The notes below the pieces were generated by a model. That model searched no databases, had not been told where the DNA came from, and worked only from the letters and a program-made list of their open reading frames with translations. Of a DNA stretch of 64,000 nt, positions 25,967 through 55,812 are shown in pieces. The first letter of the stretch is position 1, and every line of letters starts with the position of its first letter. The position numbers were made by a program, and so were the translations under genes. Source of the DNA: Paraspadella gotoi (lineage: Eukaryota; Chaetognatha); assembly GCA_051294375.1 (NCBI GenBank), contig CM119263.1, forward strand, positions 1,013,756 to 1,077,755, in the 5' to 3' direction.

Positions 25967-26015
25967 TTCTACTCTAATGCGCGCTGATGAAGACTCGCAT
26001 TAGAGTCGAAACAAG
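25967..26015 (+). repeat. Hairpin repeat with hammerhead-like core (copy 2)
   Basis: GTTTCTACTCTAATGCG and CGCATTAGAGTCGAAAC pair over 17 bases with one mismatch, around the loop CGCTGATGAAGACT. Alternatively CTGATGA and GAAAC flank a GACTC/GAGTC stem, as in the centre of a hammerhead ribozyme, but with one extra A between CTGATGA and the stem. Confidence 0.55.
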
Positions 26016-26964
26016 TCTGTATTATAAATAATATCGTTGTTGCATCAAAAACCAATTTTCCTTAAAGTATTTGTTCTATTTTTTTAGGTTTTCTATTTTT
26101 TAACCACCGATGATAACTAATAATGTATTATAAGATATTGGAAAACAAAAAAAAAATTGTTACTGCACTTGTGAAGTTGTTTTTCAAAATGTTAAAAGAT
26201 GAGTCTTAAAAAGAACTACAAAGATCGTCTCTCTCTCTCTCTCTCTCTCTTTCCAAAAATCGACAACGGCCATGCAAAAGACCGGTAAAATTATTGAGCA
26301 GGCCAATAAAGACGGTTAAAATAACTCAGATATTATGAGGACTTAAATAATCCGAAAATCGTGAGAGAGAGACAAAAAAATATAAGGGTAAGGCATAACA
26401 TTTATCAGCACTGTTTACTTAGTTGTCAAAATCTACAGGCGGAGTTTAAGACAAGTTTTAGAGCAAATGAGTTGCGCCGGAGTGACTGCCTTATCACATG
26501 TATTTCTCGTGACATGATGTGTCATGACATGAATAGATGACTATAATAACTCATTAACTTTCTTAGCCCGTGTATTTATGACATACTCTGCATCAAAATT
26601 TATTTTGAAGACGGCGCTAGCAGACCCTTGGATTTGCGGGTTTTTTTTCTGTCTTACAAATGAGCAACCAACTATAGGCAAATTATATGCATTTTTTAAC
26701 GTAAGTGGGACAGACCGACGAACAGACATACCGACCGATCGACTGACCGACCGACCGACGGACCGACCGATAGACCCACCGAAAAGCAACTAAAAAGTAA
26801 GAATAACAATGAGAGTCATCTTGTTTCTTATTTTCGCGTGACCCAAACTTGTCCAAAGAATGAATCATCGCATGTTGTTATTGTCCGTCAAGTCTGAACC
26901 CAAAAACCGGTTTTTATTTTATGTATATACTGTTTTTCTTCTCAAATTTATAGCATATAATATT

Positions 26965-27041
26965 ATGAATTATTATAAAAAACGAAGAATTTTTCTCAAA
27001 GCTATTGTCACCGTCATTCTTATTTCTTTAGGACTCAATTG
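26965..27041 (+). CDS. GT31 exon 1: cytoplasmic tail and membrane anchor
   Basis: Codes NYYKKRRIFLKAIVTVILIS and a few more residues: basic residues followed by a hydrophobic segment, typical of a Golgi signal anchor. The donor is TTG/GTAAGTG at 27041/27042, leaving two bases of the Trp codon. Confidence 0.7.
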
Positions 27042-28996
27042 GTAAGTGAAATCATCAGGGTGTCATTTAAGTTGTCTTCAATACAAATAATACAAACTAA
27101 CTGCATTAAGTCTTCCGCAACTGGATATTTTAACGTTTGACAAATAAATAAATACAAATAATTTTTTGAATAATTTTTATTTTAAAATATCTGTCGCTTA
27201 AAACTACAACTACAGTTTTAAATAAATATATCAAATTAATTAAATAATGAATACATTTGATTGACATGGATAACTGAAGGGCATATGATATTTAAATGTA
27301 CCAATATTAATTTGGTTTTCAGATATCCTATCCTATCTATAGCTTGGATTTCTGCAATTGTACCTTTTTGTCTGCTCGTTAATTTTAGTTTTCTTATTGA
27401 CTATTTAGGGTTCAATTTGGAATATATCCTTCCAAACACACAGCGCAACCAATGTTACAGCAAAAACAAACTGGACAATCTTGCGATTTACTATTACAAC
27501 AATTGACCTCAGATCAACAAACATTGAATTTAACTTCGTTGCAAGTGGCAACCACCGAACCTGTCGATGCTCCAACTGTCGAACGTTTTAACTGTGATGA
27601 TTGCAACCCATATCGCTTTAAAACGTTGCTAAGCAACCCAAGACTTTGCGTCAATGGCGGAAGCATCCCAATAATCTTTCTTGTCCACACGCGACCCGAT
27701 TCCGTTAAACGAAGGAGAGACATTAGGATCTCGTGGGCGACGCGAGTCAAAGAAGTTTTTGGCAACTCGCCTCACGTTTTTGTAGTTGGGAAAAGTGAAT
27801 ATGGAAAGATTAACCATCGCTTGCGTTTCGAAAGTCATCATTATGGAGATATTTTGCAGGTTAGTTTAAAAGAAAAAGTATATTTATTTTGTTTAAATTA
27901 AAAAAATAAGCTATCTTGCCCCGGACTTTGGAGAGGCTTTGGTGGTTTAAGGTCTCCATCACTCTTACAAGATAATGACAAAACGGGTCCCTGCAAGCTT
28001 TCAATCTCTTTCAATGAAGTGGTATATTATTTCAAAGAAGGTTTTAATTGTATGAAAAGACCACTCCATTAAGTATTAGATCGGGGAATACTGTATTATA
28101 CTCCGCACCAGCATCAAAATCATTTTTATATTTTAAATAATTCTGTGATGATATATTGCCAAGAATGCTAACTAATATTTTTAAACATTTTAATTTATTT
28201 TATTACAATTTAGGAAGACTTTATGGACACATACTATAACTTGACCTACAAAGCGATAGCAGGTCTCAATTGGCTCACCCGATTTTGTTCCAACGCGGAA
28301 TTTATTTTCAAAGTCGACGACGACGTCATTTTAAATGTTGACAAAATTAAATCCCATCTGCAGGTGATTGTCAATCAATCAATCAATCATTTTAAATGTT
28401 GACAAAATAAATCCCATCTACAGGTGATTGTCAATCAATCAATCAATCCTTCAAACATTTTAAATGTTGACATATTAAATCCAAAAATCATTAAAAACTA
28501 ACAAGAAATGATGCCATCTCATTATCCCTTCAAGGATCTTGCCCATCAACGCCCCTACATTGGCTGCAAAGCTGTAATTGGTCGTCCAAATCGAAGACCG
28601 ATCTCAAAATGGTTCATCACTAAGAAAGAATTCCCATTTGATGTTTATCCCAAATTCTGTTTCGGATTCGCGATCCTCTACTCGATCGACGCCGCTAACG
28701 CTGTCGCCAAAGCCACGCACAACGTTCCTTTTCTCAAACTCGACGACGTCTACATGACGGGATTCGTGGCCACTGGTCACCTGGGGCTGAAACTGACCAG
28801 AATAAAAGGAGTTGATCACTTATTGTTGAACAATTTGTGTCGATTTCGTAAGGAGGGTATTGCCAGCCATTTGGGAAAGAAGCCAATGCTGCAATACTGG
28901 AAGTCTATGCTCAACAAAAGATGCACCAAAAGGAAGTTTGTATTAAGAGCTGTTTTTAGAAATTCTGTGAAGAGTAAGAAAGCCGCGAAAATTTGA
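26965..28996 (+). CDS. GT31 beta-1,3-glycosyltransferase, four-exon gene model
   Basis: Exons: 26965-27041, 27409-27859, 28214-28363 and 28506-28996 (stop TGA at the end). The product is a Golgi type II membrane enzyme that transfers Gal or GlcNAc from a UDP-sugar in beta-1,3 linkage. A short basic tail (NYYKKRR) and a hydrophobic anchor come first. The catalytic part shows RRRDIRISWATR, FVVGKS, YGDILQ/EDF, KVDDDV (the metal-binding DXD) and LDDVYMTG, in the order usual for the family. Exon joins 1-2 (W codon split 2+1) and 2-3 (phase 0) agree. The last join does not: the only nearby acceptor (ACAAG) leaves two extra bases, in both copies. The donor substrate cannot be told from sequence. An in-frame upstream ATG at 26860 would add 35 residues. 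Confidence 0.8.
27409..27859 (+). CDS. GT31 exon 2: stem and first catalytic motifs
   Basis: Begins after CTATTTAG and completes the Trp codon, then codes a 50-60 residue stem and the start of the catalytic domain (CVNGGSIPIIFLVHTR, RRRDIRISWATR, FVVGKS, YGDILQ). The donor is TTGCAG/GTTAGT. Confidence 0.85.
27904..28110 (+). repeat. Dispersed repeat in the GT31 intron (also 50660-50830, minus)
   Basis: AAGCTATCTTGCC, GACTTTGGAGAGGCTTTGG, GGTCTCCATCACTC and ACAAGATAATGAC occur in the same order in the reverse complement at 50720-50830. It is an interspersed element of unknown class; copy 1 has it at 14680-14900. Confidence 0.7.
28214..28363 (+). CDS. GT31 exon 3: DXD metal-binding exon
   Basis: Exactly 50 codons, phase 0 on both sides. 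Codes EDFMDTYYNLTYKAIAGLNW followed by AEFIFKVDDDVILNVDKI. The triple Asp is the divalent-metal and UDP-sugar site of GT31 enzymes. The donor is CTGCAG/GTGATT. Confidence 0.9.
28327..28475 (+). repeat. Tandem duplicate of the GT31 exon 3 end and its splice donor
   Basis: A unit of about 60 bases running from CATTTTAAATGTTGACAAAA through ATCCCATCT(G/A)CAG and GTGATTGTCAATCAATC is present twice, with a third partial copy. The first copy is the coding exon end; the second lies in the intron and keeps a usable CTACAG/GTGATT donor. The same arrangement is visible in copy 1 at 15129-15290. Confidence 0.85.
28506..28996 (+). CDS. GT31 last exon: C-terminal catalytic part
   Basis: Codes RPNRRPISKWFITKKEFPFD, CFGFAILYS, NVPFLKLDDVYMTGFVA and a basic C-terminus ending KKAAKI. 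LDDVYMTG is the (E/D)DV(Y) catalytic-region motif of GT31. The splice phase with exon 3 is two bases out of register. Confidence 0.85.
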
Positions 28997-29461
28997 AGCC
29001 AAAGAGAATGAACTACAAAAGTGTTTTACTTTAAGGTTAAGTACATACCAAATCTACATACTCGGACTGAAATATATCTCTTTTTCAGGACATTGTTTAT
29101 TTTTAGGAAATTGAATGTAATAGGCAGTTTATTTTTAGATTCTCAGTTACAGAAAAAAATTTAAAAAAAGAAATTGGGGAATGAACAGAGAAAGAAGATC
29201 AGATAAGAGAAAATCTAGTAGAGAATCGCAAATGGAATCAGAACCAAGAATGGAATCGGATCTACCGAGGACTCTCTGATTGGATGAATCATCTTCGGAA
29301 TCGAACCAATGAGAAGACGGGCTTCGTGCCATCGAGAAAACGAACCCGTGTTGATGATCCGATTGTAGAGTATAAATACCTGACCATTTTGAGAATAAAA
29401 TCCAATTTTGGTTTCATGTTGAAATCTCTGGCTACGTCCTTAAATGTGGTGGCAGCGGTGG

Positions 29462-29850
29462 GATGAGAGAGAGAGAGAGGGAGAGAGGACTAGTATCGAG
29501 AGAGAGGGAGGAGAGAGAGAGAGAGAGACGAGGGAGAGAGAGAGAGAGAGAGAGACGAGAGAGAGAGAGAGAGAGAGGAAGGAGGAGAGGGAACAAGAGA
29601 GAGACAGAAAGAGAGACGAGAGGAGAAGGAGAGGTCAAGGATTGGGATCGGGAGGGCAATAAAAGGGAAGCAACGACGAAGTCAGAATTGAAAAACCCAT
29701 ATTCCTTTGACGAAACCAACGCTTCTTCGACAATGGAAACAATAAAGAAGACGAGAAGAGAGAGAGAGTGAGAGGAGAGAGAGAGAGAGAGAGAGAGAAG
29801 AGAGAGAGAAGAGAAGAGAGAGAGAGAGAAAAGAGAGAGAGAGAGAGAGA

Positions 29851-29913
<63 letters not shown>

Positions 29914-29995
29914 AAGAGAGAGAGAGAAAGAGAGAGGAGAAGAGAAAGAGAGAGAGCAGAGAGAGTGAGAGCGAGAGAGAGGAGACGAGAAGAAG
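29462..29995. repeat. Long imperfect (GA)n tract, copy 2
   Basis: GA-rich repeat split by the dispersed element at 29635-29745. AATAAA at 29394 just to its left is a possible GT31 polyadenylation signal. Confidence 0.9.
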
Positions 29996-29999
29996 GAAG

Positions 30000-31393
30000 A
30001 AAGATTATTGAATAAGGAGAAACACACACAAAAAAAGGAGAGAGTGAAGCGAGCGATGCCTCACTCCCCCCCCACTTTCCTTCAGTCACCCGAAACTGAA
30101 AAGAAAAAGGAGAAAAGTTGTGCGTCGCATAAAACGAAACGATCGACTCTTCGCCGCCGCCGCCGCCGCCGCAGCAGCAGCCCCCGCCTCTGGCGCCCTC
30201 CACGACGACGGAAATGACAGCGTCTTACAATTGCGTCGCAAATTTCGATTTCAGAGAAATAATCGAACCTTTTTTTCTCTTCTAGAAATTAATAAAATTA
30301 ATCAAATAAAAAAAAAATCAAATCCAATTAATCAATCAAATCGATCAATCAAATTGGTCATATCCATTTATAGAAATGATCAAAACAATTAATAGGCCCT
30401 GCTTAAAATCGACATTCAATCAGTCAGAATGAATTATGCATACTTTAAATCTTAATTAAAATCGGATTCAAACAGGAATGACGCCCCCCAAAAATTTTCC
30501 TTCTTAACTTTTCAATTTCTTTGTTTCTCTTTTTTTTCATCTCGACTCTCTGGTTCTGTTCTGTACTGTACTGTTCTGTTCTGTACTGTTTTGTTCTGTT
30601 CTGTTCTGTTCTCAGATTCTGTTCGCCGCTTTTCCCTTTTTTTCTTTTTGCGCAAATTTTTAATTAAAACCGCAACGCGCGACGCAAAAACCAACAAAAG
30701 AACATCCAGCACATTTTTTCTCTCACTCTTCCGGTTAATTATATCCATTTTTTCTCCCGACTTGGAGCGAAATGGATCGTTAGCAGGAAAGAGGGCGTCA
30801 ATGTTTACAGGAAGAGCGGTCGCCTTGACACCAACTTGTGATAGAATGTTGGTCGTGCACCCGATGGGCGCATTGTTAATGCACATTTGCAACCTATAAA
30901 GTGCACACGGGAAAGGTGTGTTCTTGTGTACGCACGTACTTGCAAGTGTGTTAGTTTTTATCAGTTACGGTTTCTTCCTATTTTTTTTTTTTTTTTTTTT
31001 TTGCGAACCTATCGAAGTTTTCCTCTTTGACGTAATTAGTGCTCAGTGTTCACTATTCAGGCACAAGCAAACTCATGTGTTTTTGGAGAGTTTTCTCCGA
31101 GTCACTTTTCAAATTTCGTTTAAAAAACTGTATTATTAACAAATCAAATATATTAAATATTTAAAAAAAGACTACAACTTTTTATCTCGAAAATATATCC
31201 TCCACGTTCCATAAATTGACTTTGATCACGTGATATTTTGATTTTTTTGGGGGGGGGATTGTTGTCTACCAGTTTTTTTATCAACATCATCATCATTATC
31301 AATCATCATCATCAATAGTCATCATCATCATCAACCATAATCATTATCAATCATCATCATAATCATCATCATCATAATCATCATAATCATCAT

Positions 31394-31439
<46 letters not shown>

Positions 31440-32000
31440 GCTCACCCTCATCCTCAAACTAACAATATGCATTTTAAACGAACCAGGTAGACGCCCTTTC
31501 ACGCATATTAAACAACTCAGACTCTCGCTCTCTCTCGCTTGTTCGACGCGAGTCTCCCAAATTGAGCCCAAACTCGACACGCCCACTTTTCTCAAGATGG
31601 CCGCCATTTCTATGCGAAGTCGAAGAGGGCGGAAGTGACGAAAAAAAAAACCAATCTTATTTTTTTTTTTTTGGATCCGATTAGTAATGGTTTTTTTTTT
31701 TTTTTTTGGTGATGTTCGTATTTTTACGACAAAGTTTTATGGAAAAATGTCGGAGAGTAAAATGTAGCTCTTCAACGGCGAATACTAAGCAAAATTTTTA
31801 AAAGCCTATGAACGTATTTTTAATAAATCGTTTTTTAAAAAAATAACTTATGAAAACTTGTAATGTCTTCAAATGACAAATTTTATTCTTTTTTTTTAAT
31901 AACACTCGACGCGTTGCCTTTAAATGGTCTCGATGTTGGTAAAAGTTAATATTTATATATTATATTATTACATTTAAAAATAAAATCCGTCCAGAAACAA
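30000..32000. other. No recognised exon; simple repeats and unassigned GC-rich patches
   Basis: This is where the final SGSM exons might be expected, but none was recognised. A GCC-repeat patch at 30150-30230 and an open minus-strand stretch at 30720-30890 are conserved with copy 1 (17165-17240, 17770-17930), but that only reflects the duplication. Confidence 0.5.
31275..31440. repeat. (CAT)n trinucleotide tract, copy 2
   Basis: CATCAT repeats ending in a purer (ATC) run. It corresponds to 18328-18510. Confidence 0.9.
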
Positions 32001-32002
32001 AC

Positions 32003-52131
<20,129 letters not shown>

Positions 52132-52178
52132 CTGGATGGAAAGAAAAACACACAGCCTTATCTCTCTCTCCTACTCTC

Positions 52179-52181
<3 letters not shown>

Positions 52182-52232
<51 letters not shown>
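52182..52232. repeat. (CT)n microsatellite
   Basis: CT run upstream of the SGSM exon at 52131. Confidence 0.93.
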
Positions 52233-52237
<5 letters not shown>

Positions 52238-52319
52238 GAGCACGCAAGATTTTGGTTTTTTTCGACAGAAGCAAAGTTATTTTTGGAAAAGTCTGCTTCA
52301 AATATAGCTAATCTAATTT

Positions 52320-54560
52320 AAACGTGCGTACAAAAAATTTTAAGAAAATTCCAGCTTTTTTAAGACTGCTAATCATTATTTCTCCGTGTTTCTTTTGTTT
52401 TGTTTTTGTTTTGTTGTTGTTTTTTTTTTGTTTCTTGCATCAATTCACTGATCCGATATCCAATCCTCAATTCAATTAAACAGACAAACAATGAATTTTT
52501 GTAAAATAAGACGCCTTTCCTTTCAAGAAAATTACTGTATTCATGGTCAGTAGTATAACTAATAACTAAAGATATTTTTTTCGTTTCTGACTGAAATTCC
52601 GTGAAAATGAAAAAAGATGTGTATGTTTTAATACATAATAAAAAGTAAACAAGACGTTGAAACATGCTCTGCAGTTTATTTCAACTCTGCACAGAGTAAC
52701 AATGCAATTGGTAAGCGGTCATTCAACAGGTTTAACAAAGAGCTATGAGTTATTGAATACATGAGATTTAATAATTTACCCATACCTAATATCTACTTGG
52801 GATCATTGTGGTTCTGGAAGGGAAAATATATTTTTAAGTCAAACAAGAATAAATTCATTCAATCTCTGCAAAACAATCTTCCAATCAATGTTTTTTGCTG
52901 GCATAAATCAAATATAGTTCGTAAATTATTTCTAAACATTATCGCCACATATTTTATGCGATCACGAACAAAGCATAAACAATTTTATAAAATGTAACTC
53001 TTCTTGTTTAATAGATTTAATTACATTATATTCTTATCATCTATTCAGCCGTTTAGCCTTTTGAAGTTCTATTTTTTGCTTGTGTACGGTATCTGAAAAC
53101 GTTTTATCAAACATAAACACAAAAAAATAATAACTATTGTTTGAATTTAAGAACAATCTGTAAAATCCGATAAAAAGAATTTAAAAGCTTTTTACTTTAA
53201 TATTCAAAGACCTTTTAAAAAGAACGTTTTTTTCTTCATCTTGAAAAAATATAGTTGTAAAATTGAAATATAAGTATTAAGTAAAAACAAAGTGTAAATC
53301 AACCTAAATCAATATGATATGGGAGTTGTTTGTAGTTTTTTAAAATGATTAAAAACCGAATTATTAAAGATTGCATTCGCCACCATACTTTTTCTTTTTA
53401 ATTAATAATCATTGATTGCTTTTTTACATTGGTTTAATTTTTTTGGTCAGTCTTTCAAAACTTGGTTCTTTTTTTTCTACATATTTATTATTAACTTTCG
53501 ATTATAAAAGAAAAGGTCTGGACGCGATTTCACATAATTAACACAGTTTTCTCCCAATCTTGTTTTTAATTCTAGTCCAAAGCAACATATTTAGAACCGT
53601 TGGCTCACACTGGCACCAATCCATTAAAAAATCAAAAGATCCGATTTTACATCATTTTCCGCTTTAATTTTTTTTTTTATTATTGTTACCGGAATGACGA
53701 AGCGTCGAAGAAAAAAAATATAAAAACTCTAATGTCAATTCTCCGTAGAAAATGTTTTAAACGAGATTTTAAAAAAACTCTTTATCAAATAAACCCAATG
53801 AGGTGTATTTAACTGTAAACACAATTAATACTTTAGTACAACAAAATTAAAAGTAATGACTTACGAATAAACGGGACTAGCAGAAACTTTTCTTTTAATT
53901 GGTTTTCCATAAAAATCTCAATATTTGGGCGAAATGAAATGACGGCCCCGCAGGGAATCCATGTACATATTTGCAGCTAACCGCTACCTGTTCGCATATA
54001 TGGAGCTAAGCGCTTTATACTCGCACATTTGCAGAAAACCGCTATTGTTCGTCTTTTATATTCCAGAAAGGTTAAAAAAGCCTATGGAGTCTTTACCTCT
54101 GTTGATATTATTGTTTTTTTTTTCCTCGTTTTTTTTTTTTTTTTTTGCCTCAAATTTTACATGCAAAAAATTCTCGACATGCAAATTAAGGCCGTGCAGC
54201 ACATGAAAAATTTAACTCATGCTATTTGCTTCCCTTTTGTTTGTCTTTATCTTCCTAAAGTTTAACAATACGCAAAATCCCACATGCTGCCAAAGTTTTG
54301 AAATTTTACGTTGACGGTAAAATTAGGCTTTTTCCGTTTAAATTAAAGAAATGATTTTTTTTGATATTGATATAGATATTTTGGAAACGAGTTATTAGAA
54401 TTTTTAAGCAATCCTGTAAAAAGTTAGGGGATGCTAGTGATACATAGTTTTTTAAGGTAAATACTTGTCTTAAAGTCACATAAAGGTTGTGTTTCATAGT
54501 ATAAACATGGTATTCGGTAAAGAGATGTGTAACAGCGAAAGATAGTTATAAGTGTTACTA
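52320..54560. other. AT-rich noncoding, nothing recognised
   Basis: Strongly AT-rich, with only short nonconserved open frames. Confidence 0.6.
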
Positions 54561-54582
54561 CAATCAACAGTTTAATGGGAAA

Positions 54583-54688
54583 TTAGGCACGAATGGAGGA
54601 AGGGCCGTTTGCGGTAGAAGACATTTGGTCAACACCAACTGGAAACTTCTCTTCCACAACTTCAATAAATGTCTTTTTCTGGATCCAC
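54583..54688 (-). CDS. Probable terminal coding exon of an unidentified gene
   Basis: After the acceptor TTGATTTCAG the frame reads WIQKKTFIEVVEEKFPVGVD then QMSSTANGPSSIRA and a TAA stop. ATTAAA follows 10 bases later as a possible polyadenylation signal. I do not recognise the family. It lies between the Cys-loop receptor and the first SGSM exon found, same strand; its upstream exons were not located. Confidence 0.4.
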
Positions 54689-54699
54689 CTGAAATCAAT

Positions 54700-55800
54700 C
54701 GTAAAAGTTAACAAAGGTTAATTTTTTTTCCGTTTTAGTAACATTATTTAAGATTGGTTAGTCTTACAGGGTTATTCGGAAACCATGAAAACTGTAGATT
54801 GTAGAATAAAATAAGCAAAATATATTTTTTTCAAATCAGCTGACATACCATAGTTACCATAGTTATTCTTTGATTTTAAATGTTAAACAAATCTGATACT
54901 AATTTTTTTTAAAAGTGGTTAACTTTGCAACTAAAAGGCAGAACGCGAAATAAAAATTTTAGTTTTTAATTTAAGAGCATGAGATCTTTTTTACAAGTTA
55001 CCTTCTTTTACTTTCTTTTTAATTATTCAATGTTTTTAATTTATTAAATTCCTTAATCGCAAAGATTAATTTTGGTTCAAAAAACGTATTGTGCCAGCAC
55101 AATTTTTTCATCATATTTTGCCTTTTTGCATAATTTTGTCACCCGAACTCACATTTTTTTTAAAATTAAGGATCCGCGCAAATATCACAGCAGAGTTTTC
55201 AATTTAGCGGCAAAACAGGCGTGCGTTGAAATGTCCGACAGATGGCTTTTTTTTTTTGCTATATCTTTTTTGTTAGTATCAAGTTCCAAAAAATCTCGTT
55301 TGATCGTGAGTGTCCTCCCACTTTAGTGTTTTGTTGTTGTTGTTGTTGTTTTTTGTTTGATTGGAAGATGTGATAAAGATGAAGGATGTGCAACAGTCAC
55401 CAAAGGATGTAAAAGAGTTGTAACAGGTGTAACGGATGTGATACAGTTGTAACGAATGGTGAAGCAATGGTTATTATATATGAAGGCGGGAGGTAGCAGC
55501 ATCAGATAAGCAGAGCATTGAAATGATAACGAATATCATTAGTATGCGCACATAAGTTGCCAGAACATAGGAAAAAAATGAATAAAAAGCTAAAATTAGT
55601 CTTAGAAACAAACTGAAGATTAAACTTCTTTAGCTCATTATTAGTTATTTAGTCAGTTTTTATCCAATTAACATTAGCTTTAGAGCGCAATAAAGTTGTT
55701 TTTCTTCTCATCTTTAAACACGGAAAACATTTAATAGTGCCGATATTTATATTATTCTTTAGAATATATATTCATAAATCTATTCTAAAAAATAAAGACT
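54700..55800. other. AT-rich noncoding, nothing recognised
   Basis: No conserved frame. A GATGTGATAAAGATGAAGGA-type run with (G)TAACA(GG/CGG)TGT phrases lies at 55365-55455. Confidence 0.55.
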
Positions 55801-55812
55801 TTTTTTTTTTTT

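Noticed and set aside
30720-30890. Open minus-strand stretch with NAPIGCTTNILSQVG
   Set aside because: No splice boundaries or family similarity; presence in both segment copies only reflects the duplication.
31440-31610. Minus-strand start MAAILRKVGVSS with CpG-rich context
   Set aside because: The frame runs into a (GAT)n repeat. The ATGGCGGCCAT phrase may be a YY1-type site, but no gene follows.
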